Source: Burkholderia cepacia GG4
GTDB taxonomy: Bacteria; Pseudomonadota; Gammaproteobacteria; Burkholderiales; Burkholderiaceae
Length of the DNA stretch: 64,000 bases
Assembly: GCF_000292915.1 (NCBI RefSeq)
Contig: NC_018513.1
Coordinates: forward strand, 1,054,001 to 1,118,000
Direction: 5' to 3'
The notes beneath the pieces are model-generated. The model worked only from the letters and a program-made list of their open reading frames with translations, had not been told where the DNA came from and ran no database searches. Each line of letters opens with the position of its first letter. Position 1 is the first letter of the stretch. Of the stretch, positions 37,354-46,125 are shown in pieces. The translations under genes were made by a program, and so were the position numbers.

Positions 37354-37486
37354 AACCCTTGCGGGGCGGGGCCTCACGCTGTTTACGGCGCCGCGAGGCG
37401 CGGTATCATGGCGACTTTTCCCGGGTCCCTTTACCCGCCCGGCATGGCTGCCGTATCAAACGGCCGCCAGCCGGCATGAGGATCGA

Positions 37487-38023
37487 ATGAACCAACGACA
37501 TCACGGCGTGCGCGCCGGCCGCGCGCGGCGCGCGCTGCTGGCCGCCGCCGCGCTGGGCCTGCTGGCCGGCTGTACCTCTTTTTCCTCGTCGCACGAAAAG
37601 CGCGCCGACGCGCAACTGCAGCCGACGGTCGGCTCGCAGGCACGCGGCGCGGTGACGTTCGTCGAACGCCCGGACGGCGTCCAGGTCACGTACAACCTGG
37701 TCGGCCTGCCGCCGAACAGCGATCACGCGCTGCAGGTGCACGAACGCGGCGACTGCAACGCGGGCGACGGCTCGAGCACCGGCCAGGTGTTCGCGCCGGC
37801 CGCCGACCGGCTGCGCGCGGGCGCGCGCGTTGCCGGCGATCTCGGCAACATCCACGCGGATGCGAACGGCGTCGCGGCCGGTTTCATCGTCGCGCCCGAT
37901 CTGGCCCTCGACGGCGTGCGCTCCGCGCTGAACCGCGCGGTGCTGGTGTATCGCGAACCGAGCGATCCGGCCTTTCCGCAGCATGGCGCGGGGCCCGCGC
38001 TCGCGTGCGGCGTGATCCGTTGA
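37487..38023 (+). CDS. SodC-like (Cu/Zn superoxide dismutase family) lipoprotein lacking most metal ligands
   Basis: A 178-residue predicted lipoprotein with lipobox LAGC (Cys29). The Cu/Zn SOD fold is recognisable: VQVTYNLVGLPPNSDHALQV, HERGDCNAGDGSSTGQVFAP, GDLGNIHADANGVAAG and C-terminal ALACGVI, with both disulfide Cys kept (GDC, ACG). Metal ligands are largely lost: HGFHVH is HALQVH (Cu His to Gln), GGHYNP is TGQVFAP (bridging His to Gln), the zinc-site His before GDL is gone, and the last Cu His (VVHE/IHAG) is Tyr in LVYREPSD. One His and the GDL Asp remain. Dismutase activity is therefore unlikely; a binding or structural role is inferred. Confidence 0.85.
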   Translation: MNQRHHGVRAGRARRALLAAAALGLLAGCTSFSSSHEKRADAQLQPTVGSQARGAVTFVERPDGVQVTYNLVGLPPNSDHALQVHERGDCNAGDGSSTGQVFAPAADRLRAGARVAGDLGNIHADANGVAAGFIVAPDLALDGVRSALNRAVLVYREPSDPAFPQHGAGPALACGVIR

Positions 38024-38135
38024 CGGCCGCCGCGTGCGCGAGCCGATGATCGTTTAAAATGTGCGCCTTTCCGGGTCGCTGCCTTGCGGGAGCGGCCCCT
38101 ACCGACTGTCACGCAGCGTTTCCAGGCGCCCCGTT

Positions 38136-38705
38136 ATGAGCATCAAGTCCGACAAGTGGATTCGGCGCATGGCCGAAGAACACAAGATGATCGAGCCGTT
38201 CGTGCCCGATCAGGTTCGCGCGTCCGAGGACGGTCGCAGGATCGTCAGCTACGGCACGTCGAGCTACGGCTACGACATCCGTTGCGCGGACGAATTCAAG
38301 ATCTTCACGAACATCAACTCGACGATCGTCGATCCGAAGAACTTCGACGAGGGTTCGTTTGTCGATTTCAAGGGCGACGTGTGCATCATCCCGCCGAACT
38401 CGTTCGCGCTGGCTCGCACCGTCGAATATTTCCGCATCCCGCGCACCGTGCTGACGGTCTGCCTCGGCAAGTCGACGTACGCGCGCTGCGGGATCATCGT
38501 CAACGTGACGCCGTTCGAACCCGAGTGGGAAGGCTACGTCACGCTGGAATTCTCGAATACCACGCCGCTGCCCGCGAAGATCTACGCGAACGAAGGTGTC
38601 GCGCAGGTGCTGTTCTTCGAAAGCGACGAGGTGTGCGACGTGTCGTATGCCGATCGCGGCGGCAAGTATCAGGGTCAGCGCGGTGTCACGCTGCCGAAAA
38701 CCTGA
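38136..38705 (+). CDS. dcd: dCTP deaminase Dcd
   Basis: Deaminates dCTP to dUTP, the main route to dTTP in many bacteria. The 189-residue trimeric enzyme has [20 protein letters not shown] at the start, [37 protein letters not shown] (written with FALARTV in this copy), [20 protein letters not shown] with the catalytic Glu region, and a C-terminal [17 protein letters not shown]. The start MSIKSDKW is preferred over an in-frame ATG 25 codons upstream. It sits 82 bp ahead of the decarboxylase gene. Confidence 0.97.
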
Positions 38706-38786
38706 TCTGGTTGCATAACGTCTCACCAGTTTCCGGGTGACCGCTGCGCGTGACGCGCCGCGGTCGTTCTTTTTGGAGAATCGCCC

Positions 38787-41066
38787 ATGAAGTTTCGTTT
38801 CCCCGTCGTCATCATCGACGAAGATTTCCGCTCCGAGAACATCTCGGGCTCCGGCATCCGGGCGTTGGCCGAAGCGATCGAGAAGGAGGGCGTCGAAGTC
38901 CTCGGCCTCACGAGCTACGGCGATCTGACGTCGTTCGCGCAGCAGTCGAGCCGCGCGTCGTGCTTCATCCTGTCGATCGACGACGACGAACTCATGCTCG
39001 GCGAAACCGGCCCGGACGGCGAACTGCCCGAGCTCGCGACCGCGATCATCGAGCTGCGCGCGTTCGTCACCGAAGTGCGCCGCCGCAACGCGGACATCCC
39101 GATCTTCCTGTACGGCGAAACGCGTACGTCGCGCCATCTGCCGAACGACATCCTGCGCGAACTGCACGGCTTCATCCACATGTTCGAGGACACGCCGGAG
39201 TTCGTCGCGCGCCACATCATCCGCGAGGCGAAGGTCTATCTCGACTCGCTCGCGCCGCCGTTCTTCAAGGAGCTGGTGAAGTACGCGGACGAAGGCTCGT
39301 ACTCGTGGCACTGCCCGGGCCATTCGGGCGGCGTCGCGTTCCTGAAGAACCCGCTCGGCCAGATGTTTCACCAGTTCTTCGGCGAGAACATGCTGCGCGC
39401 CGACGTCTGCAACGCGGTCGACGAACTCGGCCAGCTGCTCGACCACACGGGCCCGGTCGCGGCGTCCGAGCGCAATGCGGCGCGCATCTTCAGCGCGGAC
39501 CACCTGTTCTTCGTGACCAACGGCACGTCGACGTCGAACAAGATCGTCTGGCACGCGACCGTCGCGCCGGGTGACATCGTGCTGGTCGACCGCAACTGCC
39601 ACAAGTCGATCCTGCACGCGATCACGATGACGGGCGCGATTCCCGTGTTCCTGACGCCGACGCGTAACCACTTCGGCATCATCGGGCCGATCCCGCGCGA
39701 CGAATTCAAGCCGGAGAACATCCGCAAGAAGATCGAGGCGAACCCGTTCGCGCGCGAGGCGATGCGCCAGAACCCGGACATGAAGCCGCGGATCCTGACG
39801 ATCACGCAGAGCACCTACGACGGCGTCGTCTACAACGTCGAGATGATCAAGGACCTGCTCGGCGACCTGCTCGACACGCTGCACTTCGACGAAGCGTGGC
39901 TGCCGCACGCGACGTTCCACGACTTCTACCGCGACATGCACGCGATCGGCGACGGCCGTCCGCGCACGGGCGCGCTGGTGTTCGCGACGCACTCGACGCA
40001 CAAGCTGCTCGCGGGCATCTCGCAGGCGTCGCAGATCGTCGTGCAGGATTCGGAGAACCGCACGTTCGACAAGCACCGCTTCAACGAGGCGTACCTGATG
40101 CACACGTCGACGAGCCCGCAGTACGCGATCATCGCGTCGTGCGACGTCGCGGCCGCGATGATGGAGCCGCCGGGCGGCACCGCGCTCGTCGAGGAATCGA
40201 TCGCCGAGGCGATCGACTTCCGCCGCGCGATGCGCAAGGTCGACGCGGAATACGGCGACGACTGGTTCTTCAGCGTGTGGGGCCCGGACGAGCTGTCCGA
40301 AGAAGGCATCGGTTCGCGTGAAGACTGGATGCTGAAGCCGAACGACCACTGGCACGGCTTCGGCCCGCTGGCGGAAGGCTTCAACATGCTCGACCCGATC
40401 AAGGCGACGATCATCACGCCGGGGCTCGACGTCGACGGCGAGTTCGGCGAGACGGGCATTCCGGCCGCGATCGTCACGAAGTACCTGGCCGAGCACGGGA
40501 TCATCGTCGAGAAGACCGGCCTGTACTCGTTCTTCATCATGTTCACGATCGGCATCACGAAGGGCCGCTGGAACTCGATGGTGACGGAGCTGCAGCAGTT
40601 CAAGGACGACTACGACAACAACCAGCCGCTGTGGCGTGTGCTGCCGGAATTCGTCGCGCAGCATCCGCGCTACGAGCGCGTCGGCCTGCGCGACCTGTGC
40701 ACGCAGATCCACGACGTGTACCGTGCGAACGACATCGCGCGCCTGACGACGGAGATGTACCTGTCGGACATGGAGCCGGCGATGAAGCCGTCGGACGCAT
40801 TCGCGAAGCTCGCGCACCGCAAGATCGACCGCGTGCCGCTCGACGAGCTCGAAGGCCGCGTGACGAGCATCCTGCTGACGCCGTACCCGCCGGGCATCCC
40901 GCTGCTGATCCCGGGCGAGCGCTTCAACAAGACGATCGTGAACTACCTGCGGTTCGCGCGCGACTTCAACGAGCGTTTCCCGGGCTTCCACACCGACATC
41001 CACGGCCTCGTCGCGGAAGAGGTGAACGGCCGCGTCGAGTACTTCGTCGACTGCGTGCGCGACTGA
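38787..41066 (+). CDS. Basic amino acid decarboxylase (Orn/Lys/Arg family, AdiA-like length)
   Basis: PLP-dependent fold type I decarboxylase that makes a polyamine or diamine, used in acid resistance or polyamine supply. The 759-residue protein has an N-terminal wing (about 1-130; FPVVIIDEDFRSENISGSGI), the catalytic core with YSWHCPGHSGGVAFLKNP, FFVTNGTSTSNKIV, DEAWLPHATFH and the PLP Lys406 in THSTHKLLAGISQAS, and a C-terminal domain ending GRVEYFVDCVRD. The length is nearer AdiA (arginine) than LdcC/CadA (lysine), but substrate cannot be set from sequence by eye. The stop overlaps the next gene by one base. Confidence 0.92.
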   Translation: MKFRFPVVIIDEDFRSENISGSGIRALAEAIEKEGVEVLGLTSYGDLTSFAQQSSRASCFILSIDDDELMLGETGPDGELPELATAIIELRAFVTEVRRRNADIPIFLYGETRTSRHLPNDILRELHGFIHMFEDTPEFVARHIIREAKVYLDSLAPPFFKELVKYADEGSYSWHCPGHSGGVAFLKNPLGQMFHQFFGENMLRADVCNAVDELGQLLDHTGPVAASERNAARIFSADHLFFVTNGTSTSNKIVWHATVAPGDIVLVDRNCHKSILHAITMTGAIPVFLTPTRNHFGIIGPIPRDEFKPENIRKKIEANPFAREAMRQNPDMKPRILTITQSTYDGVVYNVEMIKDLLGDLLDTLHFDEAWLPHATFHDFYRDMHAIGDGRPRTGALVFATHSTHKLLAGISQASQIVVQDSENRTFDKHRFNEAYLMHTSTSPQYAIIASCDVAAAMMEPPGGTALVEESIAEAIDFRRAMRKVDAEYGDDWFFSVWGPDELSEEGIGSREDWMLKPNDHWHGFGPLAEGFNMLDPIKATIITPGLDVDGEFGETGIPAAIVTKYLAEHGIIVEKTGLYSFFIMFTIGITKGRWNSMVTELQQFKDDYDNNQPLWRVLPEFVAQHPRYERVGLRDLCTQIHDVYRANDIARLTTEMYLSDMEPAMKPSDAFAKLAHRKIDRVPLDELEGRVTSILLTPYPPGIPLLIPGERFNKTIVNYLRFARDFNERFPGFHTDIHGLVAEEVNGRVEYFVDCVRD

Positions 41067-41887
41067 TGGCGACGCATGGACGAATCCGGGCGATGCGCGC
41101 GGCGGTAGCCGCGCTCGTCGTCTGGGCCGCGTGGTCGGCGGGGTTGAACGCGGCGCACGCGGAAGTGGCCGCGGCCGACCCGATCGACGTCGCGATGCGG
41201 CAGTGTCTCGCACGGCGCGACCGGTCGTCGCCGGCCGGCCAGATCCAGTGCATGGGCGAAGCGCAGCAGCAGTGGCAGGCGGTGATGGACGGCGCGTACC
41301 AGCGCCTGTCGAACGATGCGCCGGCCGACGCGAAGCGCGGCTGGCAGGACAGCCAGCGCCACTGGCTCACGTGGCGCAAGGACGAAGTGCAACTGCTGAA
41401 GGCGGTGTACGACACGACGCGCGGCACCGCGTACACGATGGCGAGTGCCGACATGCAGTTACAGCCGGTGCGCGATCGCGCGCTGGCGCTGCGCGCGGCG
41501 GCCGACCGCTATGCGCCGCAGCCTGCCGCGGTACCGGTGGCGGCCACGAGCGGCGCGCAGGGTGCCCCGAGCGCAGCGCCAGGCGCTGTCGCGGCAGCCG
41601 CCGGCAAGCCGGCGAACGCGCCGCGCGACCCGGCCGTGGGCCGCGTGCGCCCGTGCGTGCAGGACGCCGCATGCGAACACGCGGTGTTCGACCTGAATCG
41701 CTACTACCAGAAGCTGCGCCGCAAGATGCCCGCGCATTCGGCCACGACGCTGGTGCGCGCGCAGCGCGCGTGGGTCGCGTTCCGCGACACGACGGCGCCG
41801 CTCGTCGGCGAGGATGGGCGCGTCGACCTGATCGGCGCGCGCATCGCGACGATGAAGCGGCTGTCGGAGACGGCCGGCAACAAGTAA
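41066..41887 (+). CDS. Periplasmic LprI-like protein with two lysozyme-inhibitor-type repeats
   Basis: A 273-residue secreted protein; the start overlaps the decarboxylase stop (TGATG). A signal peptide (MRAAVAALVVWAAWSAGLNA from residue 10, cut near AHA) precedes two similar units. Unit 1 (about 45-120) is CLARRD...QCMGEAQQQWQAVMD, AYQRL and SQRHWLTWRKDE; unit 2 (about 195-265) is CVQDAACEHAVFDLNRYYQK and RAQRAWVAFRDT. Between them is an Ala/Pro-rich linker (about 150-190). Each unit carries paired Cys and the W.xxR pattern of LprI/DUF1311. LprI proteins inhibit lysozyme; inhibition here is inferred. Confidence 0.8.
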   Translation: MATHGRIRAMRAAVAALVVWAAWSAGLNAAHAEVAAADPIDVAMRQCLARRDRSSPAGQIQCMGEAQQQWQAVMDGAYQRLSNDAPADAKRGWQDSQRHWLTWRKDEVQLLKAVYDTTRGTAYTMASADMQLQPVRDRALALRAAADRYAPQPAAVPVAATSGAQGAPSAAPGAVAAAAGKPANAPRDPAVGRVRPCVQDAACEHAVFDLNRYYQKLRRKMPAHSATTLVRAQRAWVAFRDTTAPLVGEDGRVDLIGARIATMKRLSETAGNK

Positions 41888-41922
41888 CGCGCGTCGCGAT
41901 GGCGATCATTGCGCGCGGCAAC

Positions 41923-41953
41923 GCAAAACGGGCACCCTCGGGTGCCCGTTTGC
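41923..41953. terminator. Bidirectional terminator between the LprI-like and HAD genes
   Basis: GCAAAACGGGCACC-CTC-GGGTGCCCGTTTGC: long stem between convergent genes, with A4 and T3 flanks. Confidence 0.85.
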
Positions 41954-41976
41954 ATGTGGGGCGCTGCGTGGCGCGC

Positions 41977-42660
41977 TTACGCGGGTTGCTGCGTATCGAG
42001 GTGGCCGAACCACGACGGCACGAGCGCGACCGCGTCGTCGAGCGACGCAAGCACGTGCAGGCTCAGCGCGATGATCTCGGGCGTCGGCGCCTTCAGGTCG
42101 GGCACGGTGACGACCGCTGCACCGGCACCGGCGGCCGACTGCGCGCCGAAGTCGCTGTCCTCGAATGCGACGCACGCGTGCGCCGGCACGCCGAGGCGTT
42201 CGGCCGCGAGCCGGTAGACGGCCGGGTCGGGCTTGCCGCGCGCGACTTCGTCGCCGCCCGCGATCGCGCGGAAGAACGGCAGCACGCCGACCGCGTCGAG
42301 CCGCGCGCGGATCACGTCGCGCGCGGACGACGACGCGACCGCGCACGGGATGCCGGCCCGCGCGAGCGCGTCGAGCAGCGTGAGCGCGCCGGGCTTCAGC
42401 GGAAACTTCGGATGAGGCTCGGGCGCGGCGAGCTGTTCGCGCACGCGGGTGCGCACCGCATCGAACGTGTCGGTGTCGCCGATCAGCCGCGCGAGGATGA
42501 CCTGGCCTTCGGCGAACGAGCGGCCGACGATCTGCAGGTAGTCGATCTCGGTCAGCGCGACGCCGTGTGCGTTCGACACGTCGATCCACGTGTTCATGAT
42601 GGTCCGCTCGGAATCGACGAGCAGGCCGTCCATGTCGAAGAGCGCGGCGGAGAAGGTCAT
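41977..42660 (-). CDS. HAD-superfamily phosphatase (YcjU/GmhB-like, beta-PGM type)
   Basis: A 227-residue haloacid-dehalogenase hydrolase. Motif I is FDMDGLLVDSE (residues 8-18, nucleophile Asp9), followed by an alpha-helical cap with EIDYLQIVGRSFAEG. Motif II is CAVASSSARD, motif III includes GKPDPAVY, and motif IV is VAFEDSDFGAQSA. This arrangement is that of the 2-deoxyglucose-6-phosphatase/beta-phosphoglucomutase-like group (HxpB/YniC). The natural substrate is not known. The start ATG at 42660 is chosen because residues upstream are non-homologous Arg/Pro-rich. It lies 95 bp after argH with a terminator between. Confidence 0.87.
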   Translation of the reverse strand: MTFSAALFDMDGLLVDSERTIMNTWIDVSNAHGVALTEIDYLQIVGRSFAEGQVILARLIGDTDTFDAVRTRVREQLAAPEPHPKFPLKPGALTLLDALARAGIPCAVASSSARDVIRARLDAVGVLPFFRAIAGGDEVARGKPDPAVYRLAAERLGVPAHACVAFEDSDFGAQSAAGAGAAVVTVPDLKAPTPEIIALSLHVLASLDDAVALVPSWFGHLDTQQPA

Positions 42661-42715
42661 CGGCGGTATCCGGGAAGCGGGGAACGGGGTAGGCGGCGCG
42701 ACGGCCGCCCGAATG

Positions 42716-42739
42716 AAAAACGGACGCCGAAGGCGTCCG
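42716..42739 (-). terminator. Terminator after argH
   Basis: On the minus strand an 8-bp stem (CGGACGCC / GGCGTCCG, loop of 3) is followed by five T. It separates argH from the HAD gene. Confidence 0.85.
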
Positions 42740-42754
42740 TCCGGGACAGCAGGC

Positions 42755-44164
42755 TTACTTGCCGAGCGCGGCGCGGGCGGCCTTGACCGCCGCACGCACT
42801 TGATCGGGCGCAGTGCCGCCCGGGTGGTTGCGGCTCGCGACCGAACCTTCGAGCGTCAGGTAGCTGAACACGTCGTCGCCGATCAGGTGCGCGACGTTCG
42901 GCAGTTCCTGCTTCATCTCGTCGAGCGTCAGGTCGGCAAGGTCGATCCCGCGGTCGTCGCAGATCTTCACCGCGTGCGCGACGGCTTCGTGCGCATCGCG
43001 GAACGGCAGCCCGCGCTTCACGAGGTAGTCGGCGAGGTCGGTGGCGGTCGAGAAACCCTGCAGCGCAGCCGCGCGCATCGCGTCCGGCTTCACGGTGATG
43101 CCCGCGACCATCTCGGCGAAGATCCGCAGCGTGTCGGCGACGGTGTCGACCGTGTCGAACAGCGGTTCCTTGTCTTCCTGGTTGTCCTTGTTGTACGCGA
43201 GCGGCTGGCCCTTCATCAGCGTGAGGAGCGCCATCAGGTGGCCATTGACGCGACCGGTCTTGCCGCGCGCGAGCTCCGGCACGTCCGGGTTCTTCTTCTG
43301 CGGCATGATCGAGCTGCCGGTGCAGAAGCGGTCGGCGATGTCGATGAAGCCGACGCGCGGGCTCATCCACAGCACGAGTTCTTCCGAGAAGCGCGACACG
43401 TGCGTCATCACCAGCGCGGACGCTGCCGTGAATTCGATCGCGAAGTCGCGATCCGACACCGCGTCGAGCGAGTTCGCGCAGATGCCGTCGAAGCCGAGCG
43501 TCTTCGCCACCGCGTGACGGTCGATCGGGTAGCTGGTGCCGGCGAGCGCGGCGGCGCCGAGCGGCAGGCGGTTCACGCGCGTGCGGCAGTCGCGCATGCG
43601 TTCCGCGTCGCGCGTGAACATCTCGACGTACGCGAGCAGGTGGTGGCCGAACGTGACGGGCTGCGCGACCTGCAGGTGCGTGAAGCCCGGCATGATCGTG
43701 TCCGCGTTCGTTTCCGCGAGGTCGATCAGCGCGCCGCGCAGGTCGTTCAGCAGGCCGCCGATGCGGTCGATCTCGCCGCGCAGCCACAGACGGATGTCGG
43801 TCGCGACCTGGTCGTTGCGCGAGCGGCCCGTATGCAGGCGCTTGCCGGCATCGCCGATCAGCGCGGTCAGGCGCGCCTCGATGTTCAGGTGGACGTCCTC
43901 GAGATCCAGCTGCCATTCGAATTCGCCGCGCTCGATCTCGCCCTTGATCTGCGCCATCCCGCGTTCGATCGCGGCGAGGTCGTCGGCGCTGATGATCTTC
44001 TGCGCCGCGAGCATGCTGGCGTGTGCGAGCGAGCCGGCGATGTCGACGAGCGCGAGACGCTTGTCGAAAAAGACCGACGAGGTGTAGCGCTTGACCAGCT
44101 CCGACATCGGTTCCGAGAAGCGGGCCGACCAGGCCTCGCCCTTTTTGTGCAGTTGGGACGTCAT
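42755..44164 (-). CDS. argH: Argininosuccinate lyase ArgH
   Basis: Last step of arginine synthesis: splits argininosuccinate into arginine and fumarate. The 469-residue protein, [19 protein letters not shown] at its start, has [40 protein letters not shown] and the superfamily signature [12 protein letters not shown] (Gly283, catalytic Ser in the loop). A frame extension of 21 codons upstream is not used. It is followed by its own terminator. The upstream regulator gene is on the same strand 100 bp away, without a terminator between. Confidence 0.97.
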   Translation of the reverse strand: MTSQLHKKGEAWSARFSEPMSELVKRYTSSVFFDKRLALVDIAGSLAHASMLAAQKIISADDLAAIERGMAQIKGEIERGEFEWQLDLEDVHLNIEARLTALIGDAGKRLHTGRSRNDQVATDIRLWLRGEIDRIGGLLNDLRGALIDLAETNADTIMPGFTHLQVAQPVTFGHHLLAYVEMFTRDAERMRDCRTRVNRLPLGAAALAGTSYPIDRHAVAKTLGFDGICANSLDAVSDRDFAIEFTAASALVMTHVSRFSEELVLWMSPRVGFIDIADRFCTGSSIMPQKKNPDVPELARGKTGRVNGHLMALLTLMKGQPLAYNKDNQEDKEPLFDTVDTVADTLRIFAEMVAGITVKPDAMRAAALQGFSTATDLADYLVKRGLPFRDAHEAVAHAVKICDDRGIDLADLTLDEMKQELPNVAHLIGDDVFSYLTLEGSVASRNHPGGTAPDQVRAAVKAARAALGK

Positions 44165-44264
44165 GGCGATTCTTCGAAGGGGAGTTGGGCGGCGTGCGCC
44201 GCCGAGGGAATCCCGCAATTCTAGCATTCGCGGGGCTGGCGGCCGGCCTTCGCGGGCCGTCCGC

Positions 44265-45074
44265 TCAGTCGCGCACGAGCACGACCAGCTTCAGGTCCTC
44301 ACGGTGCGCGGGCTTCAGCGTGATCTGCTGGTACACGAGGCGGCCGTCGTCCGGATGGTCGAATTCGCGCAGGCCGCCTTCGCGCTCGAACACGTCCTGC
44401 GACGCCCAGTACTGGGCGAACGCGTCGCTGCCGGCCATCAGCGCATCGATCAGCGCGCGGGTCGGCGCGTCGGCGAGGTGGCGGATCGAGTCGGCGCGGA
44501 ATTCGGCCGCGAGCCGGCGCCCGCGGGTTTCCCAGTCGACGATCAGCGTGCGGGCGGCCGGCGACATGAACGTGAAGCGCAGCAGGTTGCGGTCGTGCTC
44601 GCCGTCGAGCCAGCCCCTGAACAGCGCGGCGGCCGGCGCGTTCCACGCAAGAGCGTTCCATTGCCGGTCGAGCACGTACGCGGGCGTGGCGATCGCGGCG
44701 ACGGTCGCCGCGAGCGTCGGCGGCAGGTCGCCGGCCGCGACGTCGGGCTCGGCCGGATCGCGCTGCGCGGCCAGCTCGAACAGGTAGGCGCGCTCGGCCT
44801 TCGACAGCTGCAGCGCGACGGCAATCCGCGCGAGCGCGTCGGCCGACGCCGACACCGGGCGGCCTTGCTCGATCCACGTGTACCAGGTCGGGCTGACGCC
44901 GCACAGCTGCGCGACTTCCTCGCGCCGCAGCCCCGGCGTGCGGCGGCGCGGCCCGGGCGGCAGGCCGACGGCCTGCGGCGACAGCCGTTCACGGTGCGCG
45001 CGGATGAATTCGCCGAGCGCGCGGGCGGGCGTGGCGTCGAGCGGCGGGGTGGGGGTGGAGGACGGGTGGTTCAT
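44265..45074 (-). CDS. XRE-family regulator with MmyB-like ligand-binding domain
   Basis: A 269-residue transcriptional regulator starting [20 protein letters not shown]. The N-terminal helix-turn-helix (about 16-85) has [40 protein letters not shown] and [19 protein letters not shown], the typical MmyB/XRE pattern. The C-terminal domain (about 105-265) is the MmyB-like PAS-fold ligand domain, with [13 protein letters not shown] and [19 protein letters not shown]. It diverges from a SAM methyltransferase, with a palindrome over the promoter between them; such pairs are commonly auto- and cross-regulated. Confidence 0.9.
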   Translation of the reverse strand: MNHPSSTPTPPLDATPARALGEFIRAHRERLSPQAVGLPPGPRRRTPGLRREEVAQLCGVSPTWYTWIEQGRPVSASADALARIAVALQLSKAERAYLFELAAQRDPAEPDVAAGDLPPTLAATVAAIATPAYVLDRQWNALAWNAPAAALFRGWLDGEHDRNLLRFTFMSPAARTLIVDWETRGRRLAAEFRADSIRHLADAPTRALIDALMAGSDAFAQYWASQDVFEREGGLREFDHPDDGRLVYQQITLKPAHREDLKLVVLVRD

Positions 45075-45160
45075 GCGGAAACGGCTGAAACGATGAAAAA
45101 AAGCGCCGGGCGCGCGACAGGGGGCAGGCAGGTGTAACGAATACCAGAATAACCGCTTAA

Positions 45161-45190
45161 CTTGTACTGGTACAAGCGCGGCCCTATTGT
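45161..45190 (+). promoter_or_regulatory. Methyltransferase promoter overlapped by a palindromic operator candidate
   Basis: A sigma70-like promoter, TTGTAC (45162-45167), 17-bp spacer, TATTGT (45185-45190), precedes the methyltransferase gene by about 55 bases. Its -35 box is inside CTTGTAC-TG-GTACAAG (45161-45176), an inverted repeat with perfect 7-base arms. A repressor bound here would block the promoter. The XRE/MmyB regulator encoded in the other direction is the obvious candidate. Confidence 0.6.
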
Positions 45191-45244
45191 AGCGATTCGC
45201 GCGCTGGCAGGCAGCGAGCACCCCACCCCAAGAAGGAGCGAACG

Positions 45245-45997
45245 ATGAAACACCACGACCAGGTCGCCGACGCATTCGGCACGACGGCCGCCGCTTACCT
45301 GACGAGCCAGGTCCATGCGACGGGTGCCGATCTGCAGGCACTGGCGGACACCGTGTGCGCGACGCCTGCTGCCGCAGTGCTCGATCTCGGCTGCGGCGCG
45401 GGCCACGCGAGCTTCGCGGTCGCGCCGTACGTGCGCGACGTGGTCGCCTACGATCTCGCCGCGCCGATGCTCGCGACCGTCGACGCCGCCGCGCGCGAGC
45501 GCGGGCTGGCGAACATCCGCACGCAGCAGGGCCCGGCCGAGCGGCTGCCGTTCGACGCGGGCACCTTCGACTGGGTGGTCAGCCGGATGAGCGCGCACCA
45601 CTGGCACGACGTGCGTGCGGCGCTCGCCGAGGTGCGCCGTGTGCTGAAGCCGGGCGGCCGCGTGCTGATGATCGACATCGCGGGCAACGACCATCCGCTG
45701 CTCGACACGTACCTGCAGGCCGCGGAAGTGCTGCGTGACGCGTCGCACGTGCGCGACTACCGCGCCGACGAATGGCTCGCGATGTTCCGCGGTGCCGGTT
45801 TCGAGGCGCACGTGCAGCGCCGCTGGCGTCTGCCGATCGACTTCGATACGTGGGTCGAACGGATCCGCACGCCGGCCGACAGCGTCGCGGGCATCCGCGC
45901 CCTGTGGGCGCATGCGCCGGACGAGGTGCGCGGCTACTACGCGGTGCAGCCGGACGGATCGTTCGAGCATGACGCGCTGCTGATCGACGCGCAATGA
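45245..45997 (+). CDS. Class I SAM-dependent methyltransferase
   Basis: A 250-residue protein with the methyltransferase-11 fold. Motif I is VLDLGCGAGHASFAVAPYV (about residues 44-62), the acidic SAM-ribose residue follows in VAYDLAAPML, then QGPAERLPFDAGTFDWVVSR (motif II/III region) and VLKPGGRVLMIDI. N-terminal HHDQVADAFGTTAAAYLTSQ resembles ubiquinone/menaquinone-type and small-molecule methyltransferases. The substrate is unknown. Transcribed alone, divergent from the XRE regulator, with its own promoter and terminator. AAGAAGGAGCGAACG gives a strong ribosome site. Confidence 0.88.
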   Translation: MKHHDQVADAFGTTAAAYLTSQVHATGADLQALADTVCATPAAAVLDLGCGAGHASFAVAPYVRDVVAYDLAAPMLATVDAAARERGLANIRTQQGPAERLPFDAGTFDWVVSRMSAHHWHDVRAALAEVRRVLKPGGRVLMIDIAGNDHPLLDTYLQAAEVLRDASHVRDYRADEWLAMFRGAGFEAHVQRRWRLPIDFDTWVERIRTPADSVAGIRALWAHAPDEVRGYYAVQPDGSFEHDALLIDAQ

Positions 45998-46037
45998 GCA
46001 CGCGGCACGGCGACCGGTGCCGTCGTGCCGTTCGATG

Positions 46038-46076
46038 AAAAAAGCCGCGCTACGCGTGGTCGCGTAGCGCGGCTTT
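46038..46076. terminator. Bidirectional terminator between the methyltransferase and ppc
   Basis: AAAGCCGCGCTACGCG-TGGT-CGCGTAGCGCGGCTTT: 16-bp perfect stem with A-rich left flank, between convergent genes. Confidence 0.9.
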
Positions 46077-46125
46077 CGTGTCGCGATGCCGGCGCGGCGC
46101 GGGGCAGGCCCGCGCCGCGCGCGGA

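Noticed and set aside
38109..41213. Minus-strand frame of about 1030 codons opposite dcd and the decarboxylase
   Set aside because: Arg/Val/Asp-rich shadow of two well supported genes; no motif and no ribosome site.
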